Source of the DNA: Sulfurisoma sediminicola
GTDB taxonomy: Bacteria; Pseudomonadota; Gammaproteobacteria; Burkholderiales; Rhodocyclaceae
Length of the DNA: 64,000 bases
Direction of reading: 5' to 3'
NCBI RefSeq assembly: GCF_003865015.1
Contig: NZ_BHVV01000003.1
Location: 339,461-403,460, forward strand
In this document: positions 38,486-46,866 of the stretch, piece after piece
How the letters are laid out: the number at the start of each line of letters is the position of its first letter
Numbering within the stretch: the stretch's first letter is position 1
Notes under the pieces: model-generated
Told to the model about the DNA's origin: nothing
What the model saw: the letters and a program-made list of their open reading frames with translations, nothing else
Databases searched by the model: none
Made by a program: the position numbers and the translations under genes

Positions 38486-39271
38486 TCAGATTCCTTGGTA
38501 GCGCACGCCGAGGTCGAGCTTGAGGTCGGCGCGGACCTGGGTGGTGGTGACCTGCGCGACGCGGCGCGAAATTTCGCTGTTCGGGTCGTTGAGGTCGCCG
38601 AAGAGCATGGCGTTGTGGCCTTCCTTGGTGCAGGTTTCGACGCAGGCCGGGATCTGGCCCTTGTCCACGCGATGGACGCAGAAGGTGCAGGACTCGACAC
38701 AGCCCTGGCCGCGAGGCACTTCCGGGTTCTGCTCGGTCAGCGGCTGGTGCACGAAGGAGCGGGCTTTGTAGGGGCAGGCCATCATGCAGTAGCGGCAGCC
38801 GATGCAGATGTGGCGGTCGACCAGCACGATGCCGTCGGCGCGCTTCATCGACGCGCCGGTGGGGCAGACATCGACGCAGGGCGGATTGGCGCAATGCTGG
38901 CACAACATCGGCAGCGAGTGGGTGCGGCCGGTCTTGACTTCCTTGATGTCGATCTTGCGGATCCACTGCGAACCCTGACGTGCGTCCTTGACGGTCTCGT
39001 TGATACCGTTTTCGGTGGCACACGCCTTGACGCAGTCCGTGCAGCCGGAGGCGCACTTGGTGGTGTCGATCAGCATGCCCCAGCGCACCGCCTTGCTGGC
39101 CGCTTCCCCGGCGGGGCGCGGCGGGGTGTTGGCCTGGGAAACCTGGACGAGGTGGATGCCGGGGGCGATCGCCGCCAGGCCACCCGCTGCGGCGACGGCG
39201 CCGATGAAATTGCGCCGCGAGGCACCGCCGTTGCCCGAATCCTTCTCGGTGTTAATGTGGTGCTCGCTCAT
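38486..39271 (-). CDS. dsrO: DsrO, periplasmic ferredoxin-like subunit of DsrMKJOP
   Basis: This is a 261-residue protein with a Tat signal (SRRNFIGAV at residues 18-26). Four [4Fe-4S] motifs are spread along it: CASGCTDCVKAC, CQHCANPPCVDVCP, CIGCRYCMMACP and CTFCVHRVDKG with an extra Cys group, as in NrfC/DmsB-type subunits. It transfers electrons between DsrJ and DsrP on the periplasmic side. Its ATG overlaps the dsrJ stop (ATGA). Confidence 0.94.
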   Translation of the reverse strand: MSEHHINTEKDSGNGGASRRNFIGAVAAAGGLAAIAPGIHLVQVSQANTPPRPAGEAASKAVRWGMLIDTTKCASGCTDCVKACATENGINETVKDARQGSQWIRKIDIKEVKTGRTHSLPMLCQHCANPPCVDVCPTGASMKRADGIVLVDRHICIGCRYCMMACPYKARSFVHQPLTEQNPEVPRGQGCVESCTFCVHRVDKGQIPACVETCTKEGHNAMLFGDLNDPNSEISRRVAQVTTTQVRADLKLDLGVRYQGI

Positions 39272-39693
39272 GGCTTGGCTCCCGCAGTGCCGGGGTGATC
39301 CGCCGGGGCCGTGCCCGTGGCCTTGTAGTTGGCCTTGGGCTGGTGGCAGTCCCAGCAGTCGAGCTTCACCGCCGCATAGGCGTGACAGCTTTGGCAGAAA
39401 TTCTCATTGGAGCCGAGCACCGAACCCGTCTTCTTGCTGGCGTGGCACTCGATGCAGCCGTTGAGGCTGGTCTTCATGCCGCGGACGCCCTCGCGCATCG
39501 TCTTGTCGCGCGTGTGCTTGAGCATGTCCATGTGATTGCGCCGCATCTCCTCGACGGGCGCGACACACTTGCCCGGATTCTCGATGGTGATTGCGGGCTT
39601 CGGAACGCGGCTCTCGCCGGCGACGGCCCCGGTGGTGACCAGGGCGGCGACGGCGGAGAGCACGCCAACAGCAAGACGGAAGGTGCGCAGCAT
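39268..39693 (-). CDS. dsrJ: DsrJ, periplasmic triheme cytochrome c
   Basis: This is a 141-residue protein with an N-terminal signal or anchor (LAVGVLSAVAALVTTGAVAG). Three haem-binding motifs are clear: CIECH (80-84), CQSCH (100-104) and CWDCH (113-117). Cys43, in NPGKCVAP, is positioned to be the unusual axial cysteine known for one haem of DsrJ. It belongs to DsrMKJOP. The start at 39691-39693 is 19 bases after dsrL. Confidence 0.94.
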   Translation of the reverse strand: MLRTFRLAVGVLSAVAALVTTGAVAGESRVPKPAITIENPGKCVAPVEEMRRNHMDMLKHTRDKTMREGVRGMKTSLNGCIECHASKKTGSVLGSNENFCQSCHAYAAVKLDCWDCHQPKANYKATGTAPADHPGTAGAKP

Positions 39694-39712
39694 GGCTCGC
39701 TCGATTAGATGA

Positions 39713-41686
39713 TTACTCGCCCAGACCCATCTGGATGTAGCCGGTGGGGCAGACATCGTGGCAGATGTGGCAGCCGATGCACTTGTCGTAGTCGGTGGCG
39801 ACGTAGCGACCCGTGGTGGCCTCGGTCTTCTTGACACGATAGACGGCGGTCTGCGGGCAATAGACGACGCAGTTGTCGCACTCGAAGCAGAGGCCGCAGC
39901 TCATGCAGCGCTTGGCCTCGTTGATTGCCTGCTTCTCGTCGAGCGGGTCCAGACGCTCCTCGAAGTTGCCCAGTGCGGACTCCTTGTTGAGATGCGTGAT
40001 GTGGCGCTTGTTGCGCGGCGTGTATTGGAAGTGACCGAGGAACAGTTCGTCGTGCGGGATGACGTAGCGGTCGGAGCGGTTTTCGTAGTTGTGCACCGCG
40101 ACCTTGCTGCTGTCGGTACCGCGCAGCGGTTCGCGCGCCTCTTCCACCGTCGTGCCCTTTTCGGCCAGCTTGCGCATCAGGTCGAAGACATGCACGTCGA
40201 TCTTGGGGCGACGGCCGGGCTCGATGCCCAGCAGGAACTGGTCGATGCCGTCGGCGGCAATGGCGCCGTGGCCGATGGCGGTGGTCAGCAGGTGGGGACG
40301 GATGACGTCGCCGCCGGCGTAGACGCCCGGCTTGCCCTGCACCGCGTAGGCCTTGTCGGTAGTGATGGTGCCCTTGCCGTTGTTGAACACTTCCAGGCCG
40401 GTGAAGTCGATCGCCTGGCCGATGGCGGAAACGATCAGGTCGGCCGGCAGATCCTTTTCGCTGCCCTCGATCTTCTTGATCTCGAGGCGGCCGCCGACCA
40501 TCTTGGCCTCGCACTGGCAGACGCGCAGGGCGGTGGCGCGGTTGTTGGCGTCCTTGATCACGGCAACGGGCATCCAGCCGCCCATGATGTCGATGCCTTC
40601 AGCCTGGGCGTGCTCGATTTCCGGCTTGCTGGCCATCATTTTGTCGACCGGGAAGACCGAGGTCAGCACGACTTCGGCACCCTGGCGCATGGAGATGTCG
40701 GCGACGTCCTGGGCCATCTGGCCGGCGATCGCACCTTCCCAGTCGGTCGGCTTGGAAGTGGTGATGTGGCCGAGGCGACGGGCCACGGTCGCGACGTCGA
40801 TCGAGGTGTCGCCGCCGCCGACGACGACGACGCGCTTGCCGACATGCTTGAGGCGGCCGTCGTTGAAGGCCTTGAGGAACGAAGTCGCGGTCACGACGTT
40901 GCTGACGTTCTCGGTGCCTTCGACGGGCAGCGGGCGGCCGCCCTGGGCGCCCATGCCGAGGAACACGGCGTCGAAGTCCTTGTTGATCTGGTCCATCGAG
41001 ATGTCGGTGCCGACCCGGCACTTGAGCTTGACTTCGACACCCAGGTTGAGAATGCGCTGGATCTCGGCGTCGAGGACGTCGCGCGGCGTGCGATAGCCCG
41101 GAATGCCGTAGCGCATCATGCCGCCGAGGAACTCGTGGTCGTCGAAAATGGTGACCGAGTGGCCCTTGAGGGAGAGCTGGTAGGCCACGGACAGGCCGGC
41201 GGGACCGCCGCCGAGGACGGCGACCTTCTTGCCGGTGAGCTTCTCGGGCTTCTTGAATTGCAGGTTGTTTGCAATCGCGTATTCGCCGAGGAAGTGCTCG
41301 ACGGAGTTGATGCCGACATGGTCCTCGACCATGTTGCGGTTGCAGCCGGTCTCGCACGGCGCCGGGCAGACGCGGCCCATGACGGCCGGCAGCGGGTTGG
41401 CTTCGGTCAGGCGGCGCCAGGCATATTCCTGCCACGGCATGACGGGCTTGCCGTCGGCGCCCATCGGCGGCTTCTCGACGCCGCGGACGATGTTGAGGTA
41501 GCCGCGGATGTCCTCGCCGGACGGGCAGGAGCCCTGGCACGGCGGGGTCGACTGGACGTAGGTCGGGCACTTGTGCGACCAGCTGGCCTGGAAAATCTGC
41601 TCCTGCCAACGCTTGATCTTGGTATCGCCGTCCTTGTATTTGCGGAAGGTCAACTTCTCGGTTTGGGTCTCGGTCGTGGCTGACAT
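39713..41686 (-). CDS. dsrL: DsrL, NAD(P)H-linked iron-sulfur flavoprotein
   Basis: This is a 657-residue GltD-like oxidoreductase. An N-terminal Fe-S domain (CPTYVQSTPPCQGSCPSGED) precedes FAD binding (VAVLGGGPAGLSVAYQLSLK) and NAD(P)H binding (VVVVGGGDTSIDVATVARRL). A C-terminal 2[4Fe-4S] ferredoxin module (CMSCGLCFECDNCVVYC and CIGCHICHDVCPTGY) ends it. DsrL is essential for sulfur-globule oxidation and is the physiological electron partner of rDsrAB. Its presence with dsrEFH marks the pathway as oxidative. Confidence 0.95.
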   Translation of the reverse strand: MSATTETQTEKLTFRKYKDGDTKIKRWQEQIFQASWSHKCPTYVQSTPPCQGSCPSGEDIRGYLNIVRGVEKPPMGADGKPVMPWQEYAWRRLTEANPLPAVMGRVCPAPCETGCNRNMVEDHVGINSVEHFLGEYAIANNLQFKKPEKLTGKKVAVLGGGPAGLSVAYQLSLKGHSVTIFDDHEFLGGMMRYGIPGYRTPRDVLDAEIQRILNLGVEVKLKCRVGTDISMDQINKDFDAVFLGMGAQGGRPLPVEGTENVSNVVTATSFLKAFNDGRLKHVGKRVVVVGGGDTSIDVATVARRLGHITTSKPTDWEGAIAGQMAQDVADISMRQGAEVVLTSVFPVDKMMASKPEIEHAQAEGIDIMGGWMPVAVIKDANNRATALRVCQCEAKMVGGRLEIKKIEGSEKDLPADLIVSAIGQAIDFTGLEVFNNGKGTITTDKAYAVQGKPGVYAGGDVIRPHLLTTAIGHGAIAADGIDQFLLGIEPGRRPKIDVHVFDLMRKLAEKGTTVEEAREPLRGTDSSKVAVHNYENRSDRYVIPHDELFLGHFQYTPRNKRHITHLNKESALGNFEERLDPLDEKQAINEAKRCMSCGLCFECDNCVVYCPQTAVYRVKKTEATTGRYVATDYDKCIGCHICHDVCPTGYIQMGLGE

Positions 41687-41727
41687 CTTCGTCTCCGTAG
41701 TAATCGTTGTGTGTATCCGGTGCTTCT

Positions 41728-43269
41728 TTACTGCTCGTCGCCCAGTTTGATGGCGGTGCTTACCAGTTGATGCACGCCGCCCACCAGGCGCATGTTGAAA
41801 CCGTAATAAGGCAGGACCTTGGTGAACTGCGCCTTGCAGATGGCGCAGATCGTGGCCATGAAATTCACCCCGTCGTGATCGGCGACGTGCTTTAGCGCTT
41901 CCATGCGCGGCAGGGCGCCCTTGATGCGCAGGTCGATCAGTTCGTCGGTGAGGACGCCGCCGCCGCCGCCGCAGCAGAAGGTCGTCTCGCGGATGGTCGA
42001 CGACTCCATTTCAACGTAGTTGTTGGCCACCGCCTTGATGATGTTGCGCGGGATGTCGAACTGCCCGCCGGCGTAATCGCCCATGCGCGAGGCGCGGGCC
42101 ACGTTGCAGGAATCGTGGAAGGTGATGATGCGGTCGTCGTTGGCGGACTTGTCGAACTTGAGCCGGCCCTGCTGGATCAGGTCCCACGTCACTTCGCAGA
42201 TGTGCGAGGGTTGCTTGTAGTTCGGATCGAGCTGCTTTTGCAGTTCGATGGCGAAGGGGTCGTTGGCGCCGGCGCCAATGCCTGTCAGCGTGTTCCAGAA
42301 GGCATAGGCGGCGCGCCAGGCGTGACCACACTCGCCGACGACGATGCGCTTGACGCCGAGTTCAAGCGCCGCCTCGCGGATGCGCAGCGCGATCTTGCGC
42401 AACTGGTCGTAGTTGCCGATGAACATGCCGAAGTTGCCGGCCTCGGAGGCCTTGGACGACAGTGTCCAGGAGATTCCGGCGGCATGGAAGACCTTGCCGT
42501 AGCCGATCAGGCTTTCGATGTGCGGCTCGGCGAAGAAGTCGGCCGACGGGGTGACCAGCAGCACCTCGGCACCGTGTACGTCGAGCGGATACTTGACGTC
42601 GACGCCGGTTGCGTCCTTGACGTCCTCTTCCAGTCCTTCCAGGGTGTTTTCCAGCGCCGGGCCGGGCAGGCCGAGGTTGTTGCCGATCTTGTGGACCTTG
42701 CCGATGATCTCGTTCGAATACTTCTGGCCGTAGCCAACCGTATCGAGGATGGCGCGGCCGGCCATGGTGACTTCGGCAGTGTCGATGCCGTAGGGGCAGA
42801 AAACCGAGCAGCGCCGGCACTCCGAACACTGCCAGTAATAGGTGTACCAGTCGTCGAGGACTTCACGGGTCAGGTCCTTGGCGCCGACGAGGCTGGGGAA
42901 AAGCTTGCCGGGGAGCGTGAAGTAGCGGCGATAGACGCTGCGCATCAGCTCCTGGCGCGCCACCGGCATGTTTTTGGGGTCGGCGGTGCCGATGAAGTAG
43001 TGGCACTTGTCGGTACAGGCGCCGCAATGGACGCAGGAATCCATGAAGACCTTGAGCCCGCGATACTTGCCGAGCAGGTCGCCCATCTTGGCGATGGCCT
43101 TGTCGTGGGTTACCTGCCAGTCGTCGTCGAGCTTGCCCTGGAAGCCGATGGCCTCCTGGATCTTCTCGCTGGCGACGTATGCCTGGGAACCGGCCATGGA
43201 CCCCGGTTGCAGCGCCGGGATGGTCGGGAACTCGCGGAATGCAGGTGCTTTGATTTCTGGGCCGGCCAC
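41728..43269 (-). CDS. dsrK: DsrK, HdrD-like cytoplasmic Fe-S subunit
   Basis: This is a 513-residue protein. Two [4Fe-4S] motifs lie early: CVHCGACTDKC (residues 79-89) and CSECRRCSVFC (148-158). Two CCG-type domains follow, recognisable by TFHDSCNVARASRMG and ETTFCCGGGGGVL, which in HdrB/HdrD ligate the non-cubane cluster. DsrK is the cytoplasmic catalytic partner that handles DsrC disulfide or trisulfide and passes electrons through DsrM. It is 27 bases after dsrM. Confidence 0.95.
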   Translation of the reverse strand: MAGPEIKAPAFREFPTIPALQPGSMAGSQAYVASEKIQEAIGFQGKLDDDWQVTHDKAIAKMGDLLGKYRGLKVFMDSCVHCGACTDKCHYFIGTADPKNMPVARQELMRSVYRRYFTLPGKLFPSLVGAKDLTREVLDDWYTYYWQCSECRRCSVFCPYGIDTAEVTMAGRAILDTVGYGQKYSNEIIGKVHKIGNNLGLPGPALENTLEGLEEDVKDATGVDVKYPLDVHGAEVLLVTPSADFFAEPHIESLIGYGKVFHAAGISWTLSSKASEAGNFGMFIGNYDQLRKIALRIREAALELGVKRIVVGECGHAWRAAYAFWNTLTGIGAGANDPFAIELQKQLDPNYKQPSHICEVTWDLIQQGRLKFDKSANDDRIITFHDSCNVARASRMGDYAGGQFDIPRNIIKAVANNYVEMESSTIRETTFCCGGGGGVLTDELIDLRIKGALPRMEALKHVADHDGVNFMATICAICKAQFTKVLPYYGFNMRLVGGVHQLVSTAIKLGDEQ

Positions 43270-43296
43270 GTTCTTGTCTCCTCCTGTTGGGCCTTC

Positions 43297-44028
43297 TTAT
43301 TTGCCGTCGAACTCAGACGCCCAGGCCGCGATGTGACGTGCTTCGCGCGGGTTGTCCACCTGGTTGCGGGTCGGGCTGAAGAAGATGCCCGGCGCGTGCA
43401 GCAGCTTGCTGATCGGGAAAACGATCATCAGCAACGCCACCAGCGCCAAGTGAATGTAGAGGCCGGGATGCTCGGGCAGCGGCTGGATTTCCAGGCGCAT
43501 CAGGCCGAGGAAGAATGCCTTCACGGCGACGATGTCGGTATGCATGACGAACTTCATCATCAGGCCGGTGACGGCGATGCCGAGCAGCAGGGCCAGCATC
43601 AGGTGATCGGAGGGGGTCGAGATATAGCGGATGCGCTCGACCAGGAAACGGCGCGCCCACAGGCCGCCGAGGCCGGCAGCCATGGCGAAACCGGCATAGA
43701 GGCCGAAGGGTTGGATCAACGCGACCCAGAACCACACCGGTTCGGTGAAATAGCGCAGATGGCGGGCGAGCACGAGAAACAGGCCCATGTGGAACATCCA
43801 GCCAAAAATCCAAATCCACAGGTTGGCTTTGAAGAGGCTTTCGAACAGGGCCACTTCACGAAACATGCGAAAAACCATGCCGCCAGTCGTCGTCGGAGCG
43901 GGCGTCGTGGGAATCAGCAACGGCGCCGGCGTACGCGCGAAATCGGCAATCTTGTAGATCAGACCGACGACGAGCAATGCGGTCGCGGCGTAAAAGAGTA
44001 TCGCGAAAAAGTAGGTCGCGGCAGTCAT
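43297..44028 (-). CDS. dsrM: DsrM, NarI-like membrane cytochrome b subunit
   Basis: This is a 243-residue membrane protein with five to six helices. Likely b-haem histidines are in GWMFHMGLFLVLARHLRYF and in LMLALLLGIAVTGLMMKFVM followed by LYIHLALVALLMIVFP. Together with DsrK it forms the DsrMK module linking the quinone pool to cytoplasmic DsrC chemistry. It is separated from dsrC by 189 bases holding two strong hairpins. Confidence 0.94.
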   Translation of the reverse strand: MTAATYFFAILFYAATALLVVGLIYKIADFARTPAPLLIPTTPAPTTTGGMVFRMFREVALFESLFKANLWIWIFGWMFHMGLFLVLARHLRYFTEPVWFWVALIQPFGLYAGFAMAAGLGGLWARRFLVERIRYISTPSDHLMLALLLGIAVTGLMMKFVMHTDIVAVKAFFLGLMRLEIQPLPEHPGLYIHLALVALLMIVFPISKLLHAPGIFFSPTRNQVDNPREARHIAAWASEFDGK

Positions 44029-44092
44029 GGTCGGCCCTGGCTTGGCAATTTACGTCGGCAAAAGACGCTCAACTTTTCGACTTCGGCTTGCT

Positions 44093-44205
44093 CCTCGGAA
44101 TGCCTTGCGGCATTCCGAGGTGCGCAGCGAGCCGTCACCCGAAATCAAATTCCGGCGCCAATGCGCGCGGAGGCTGTTTCGGCTGGCGGTCCGCCGAAGG
44201 CGGAC
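44093..44205 (-). promoter_or_regulatory. Two perfect hairpins between dsrC and dsrM
   Basis: The first has 12-bp arms CCTCGGAATGCC / GGCATTCCGAGG around TTGC (44093-44120). The second has 7-bp arms GTCCGCC / GGCGGAC around GAA (44189-44205). Read from dsrC, the second comes first. Neither has a clean T-run. They are well placed to protect the upstream dsrABEFHC message or to attenuate entry into dsrMKLJOPNR. Confidence 0.6.
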
Positions 44206-44217
44206 AACTGGCAGTGC

Positions 44218-44553
44218 TCAGACGCAGCCGGTGGGCTTCGCCAGGCCGGCGATCTTGCACGCCTGCTTGGCCGGGCCGTAGGGGAACAGCTCGTACAGAT
44301 ACTGGCTGTTGCCCTTCTCTGCGCCGAGTTTCTTGCCGATGGCCTTGGTCAGCACACGAACGGCCGGGGCGATCTGGAACTCGTTGTAATAATCGCGCAG
44401 GAAGTTGAGGACTTCCCAGTGCTGGTCGGTCAGCGTGACGTTCTCGGTCTGGGCCAGATAGACGGCGACGTCCTCGTTCCAGTCGTTCAGGTTGACCAGG
44501 TAGCCTTCTTCGTCAACTTCGTAGGACTTGCCATTCACTTCGATCATAGCCAT
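44218..44553 (-). CDS. dsrC: DsrC, sulfur-carrier protein
   Basis: This is a 111-residue sulfur relay protein. The mobile C-terminal arm QACKIAGLAKPTGCV carries both redox cysteines, Cys99 and Cys110, ten residues apart. The segment AEKGNSQYLYELFPYGPAKQ is the usual DsrC insertion and distinguishes it from TusE-only proteins. It carries persulfide from DsrEFH to DsrAB as trisulfide and is recycled by DsrMK. It is 44 bases after dsrH. Confidence 0.97.
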   Translation of the reverse strand: MAMIEVNGKSYEVDEEGYLVNLNDWNEDVAVYLAQTENVTLTDQHWEVLNFLRDYYNEFQIAPAVRVLTKAIGKKLGAEKGNSQYLYELFPYGPAKQACKIAGLAKPTGCV

Positions 44554-44597
44554 TACAGTGTCTCCTTGATTGATTTATGTAACTTGATGGGCGGGGA

Positions 44598-44897
44598 TTA
44601 CAGCCAGGACTGGTTGGTCTTGTTGTTCGCGACGAGATCGACGAAACCGGCGTAATCGACGGTGGTGACGCCGTCGGTGACGCGATCGGCGATGCCGCGG
44701 GCTTCGAGATCGGCCTGCAGCGCGTAGACCTTGAACTTGGCCATGGCGGCCTTGAGTTTGGGCTCGTAGGCGTTGCCCTTGGTGGCGGCGTAGACGCCGT
44801 CCTCGATCAGGAGGATGGCGCCGTCGCCGACGGCCGTGGTAAGCACGGTGTCCAGGGAATTGCGATCGAGCGGGGACTTGTTGATGATGTGCAGCAT
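44598..44897 (-). CDS. dsrH: DsrH, sulfurtransferase complex subunit
   Basis: This is a 99-residue TusB/DsrH-family protein (MLHIINKSPLDRNSLDTVL, AILLIEDGVYAATKG). It forms the alpha2beta2gamma2 complex with DsrE and DsrF. The conserved cysteine found near position 20 in characterised DsrH proteins is absent: the region reads SLDTVLTTA, and the whole protein has no cysteine. It can therefore only play a structural part, unlike DsrE. Confidence 0.92.
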   Translation of the reverse strand: MLHIINKSPLDRNSLDTVLTTAVGDGAILLIEDGVYAATKGNAYEPKLKAAMAKFKVYALQADLEARGIADRVTDGVTTVDYAGFVDLVANNKTNQSWL

Positions 44898-44907
44898 GCT
44901 ATTTCCC

Positions 44908-45273
44908 TCAGAACGACAGGAGGACGTCCTGCTCCTCCATCAGCTTGCCAAGTTCGGCGCGACTCACGACTTCCACCGGTACGCACAGGTCCTCGGCGGT
45001 GAGGCCACGGGCGGCCAGGGATTCCTGATCGACGTAGAGCTTCTCGATGTCGTAGTCCTCGAGTGCGCCGTAGGTCTTCTCGAAACCCTTGACCTCGATG
45101 CCCTTGGTCTGGTGGCCCTTCTTGAGCTGATAGACGCCGTCGTCGAGGAATGCCATCGAGCAGTTCTGGTCGAAGGCGGCGGCAATCAGCACCACTTCAA
45201 GCGACTCCAGGGCGTAGATGGTGCCGTAGGGCGCTTTGCGGTTGACGAACATGAATTTCTTGATATCGCTCAT
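44908..45273 (-). CDS. dsrF: DsrF, sulfurtransferase complex subunit
   Basis: This is a 121-residue TusC/DsrF-family protein (MSDIKKFMFVNRKAPYG, MAFLDDGVYQLKKGHQ). It has two cysteines, at 38 and 97. It forms the DsrEFH hexamer that donates sulfur to DsrC. It is separated from dsrE and dsrH by 10 bases each. Confidence 0.94.
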   Translation of the reverse strand: MSDIKKFMFVNRKAPYGTIYALESLEVVLIAAAFDQNCSMAFLDDGVYQLKKGHQTKGIEVKGFEKTYGALEDYDIEKLYVDQESLAARGLTAEDLCVPVEVVSRAELGKLMEEQDVLLSF

Positions 45274-45283
45274 GGTTCGCCCC

Positions 45284-45676
45284 TTAGTCGCCGAACACGA
45301 CGATGCGGTCGGCCTGGATGCCGGCTTCGATCAACTGACCGAGGCCGGAGATGCGGAAGCCGGGCGCCAGGTTGGTGGCGTCCTTGCCGTTGCGCTTGGC
45401 TTCGCCCTCGTCGACGATGCCGCGACGCTGTGCGGCGGCGACGCAGACCACCATGTCAAGCTCGCTACCCTGGGCCAGTTTCGACCAGCGACTGACGATG
45501 TTGCGGTCGTCCTGCGGCGGCGTCGTCAGACGGGTCGCGTTGTTGACGCCATCGTGATAGAAGAACACGCGAAAAACCTCGTGCCCCTTCGCCAGTACCG
45601 CCTTGGTGAAATGATAGGCGCTGTCGGAGGCCTGATGCGTGTAAGGCCCCTCGTTGACCACAATCGAAAATTTCAT
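45284..45676 (-). CDS. dsrE: DsrE, sulfurtransferase complex subunit
   Basis: This is a 130-residue TusD/DsrE-family protein from the ATG at 45674-45676 (MKFSIVVNEGPYTHQASDSA). The active cysteine is Cys78 in DMVVCVAAAQRRG, the same position as the persulfide-bearing cysteine of the A. vinosum protein. It accepts sulfane sulfur and hands it to DsrC. The set dsrEFH is a marker of sulfur oxidation rather than sulfate reduction. Confidence 0.96.
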   Translation of the reverse strand: MKFSIVVNEGPYTHQASDSAYHFTKAVLAKGHEVFRVFFYHDGVNNATRLTTPPQDDRNIVSRWSKLAQGSELDMVVCVAAAQRRGIVDEGEAKRNGKDATNLAPGFRISGLGQLIEAGIQADRIVVFGD

Positions 45677-45698
45677 CGTGCAATACCCTCTCTTATCC

Positions 45699-46772
45699 TC
45701 AGAAGCGGACGTGAGCCGACGCGTTGAGGTTCGCACGCGAACCGCGCCAGTCGTCGATCAGGTACTTGGTGAAGGTCAGGCCGGTCTTCTCGAAGAAGCG
45801 CGGCCAGCCGATGCGGTCGATCCAGTCCGACAGGCGCTCCCACGGGCGGGCATCGGCCTTGTAGGCCTTGATGATGTCGCCGACGACCTTGTTGACCTCG
45901 GGCCAGCGCGGGGCGTTGTTGGGCAGGCCGGAGGCGACCATTTTCATGATCTGCGGCTTGCCGCGGGCGTTGGCGTTCTTGCCGCCGACCCAGATCGCCA
46001 GCTTGGAGTGCTCGGGGTCGTTGATCTGCATGGGCGGGCAGGGCGGGTAGCAGGCGCCGCAGCAGATGCACTTCTTCTCGTCGACTTCCAGCGAGGGCTT
46101 GCCGTTGACCAGGGCGGGGCGGATGGCCGCGACCGGGCAGCGGGCCACGACGGCCGGACGTTCGCAGACGTTGGCGACGAGATCGTGGTTGATCTTCGGC
46201 GGCTTGGTGTGCTGGATGATCACGGCGATGTCGGCCTGGCCGCCGCAGTTGATCTCGCAGCAGGAGGTCGAGAGGTGCAGGCGGTTCGGCATCTCTTCGT
46301 TCTTGAACTCGTGGTAGAGCTCGTCCATCATCGACTTGACCACGCCGGAGGCATCGGTGCCGGGGATGTCGCAGTGCAGCCAGCCCTGGGTGTGGGCGAC
46401 CATCGACATGGAGTTGCCGGTACCGCCGACGGGGAAGCCGTTCTTCTCGAGTTCGGCGATCAGCGGATCGACCTTCTTCTGGTCGGCCAGGATGTACTCG
46501 ATGTTGGAGCGGATGGTGAAGCGGACGAAGCCTTCGCCGAACTTGTCGGCGATGTCGCACAGGGTGCGGATGGTGTAGGTATCCATCTGGCGCTGGGTGC
46601 CGGCGCGCACGGACCAAACCTGGTCACCGGAGTGGGATACGTGGTGCAGGACGCCGGGACGCGGACGGTCGTGATACTTCCAGTTACCCTTGTTCTTGAC
46701 CAGGGTGGGGTGCATGAACGGGGTGGCATCGGGTACACCACTCTCGACTGCTCGACGCTGAGCTTGAGCCAT
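45699..46772 (-). CDS. dsrB: Dissimilatory sulfite reductase (oxidative) beta subunit
   Basis: This is a 357-residue subunit. Cysteines in STSCCEINCGG (171, 172, 176) belong to the siroheme/[4Fe-4S] region, and the inserted ferredoxin domain shows CICCGACYPPCPP (235-245). GGTGNSMSMVAHTQGW is the typical DsrB stretch. With DsrA it forms the alpha2beta2 enzyme which in this direction oxidises DsrC-bound sulfur to sulfite. It lies 94 bases after dsrA, with a short GGCGGG/CCCGCC hairpin in the gap. Confidence 0.98.
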   Translation of the reverse strand: MAQAQRRAVESGVPDATPFMHPTLVKNKGNWKYHDRPRPGVLHHVSHSGDQVWSVRAGTQRQMDTYTIRTLCDIADKFGEGFVRFTIRSNIEYILADQKKVDPLIAELEKNGFPVGGTGNSMSMVAHTQGWLHCDIPGTDASGVVKSMMDELYHEFKNEEMPNRLHLSTSCCEINCGGQADIAVIIQHTKPPKINHDLVANVCERPAVVARCPVAAIRPALVNGKPSLEVDEKKCICCGACYPPCPPMQINDPEHSKLAIWVGGKNANARGKPQIMKMVASGLPNNAPRWPEVNKVVGDIIKAYKADARPWERLSDWIDRIGWPRFFEKTGLTFTKYLIDDWRGSRANLNASAHVRF

Positions 46773-46866
46773 ATTTGTCTCCGAAAATGTCGGTATTGCT
46801 ATTAGGGGTATTTATGCGCCACTGCGCCCGGCGGGTTTGACCCCGCCAGGTGCGGCTTACACTAGC

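Noticed and set aside
39758..41683. Long open frame on the plus strand opposite dsrL
   Set aside because: It is the antisense shadow of a well-supported gene in high-GC DNA; its translation is Val/Ala/Asp/Gly-rich with no family motif.
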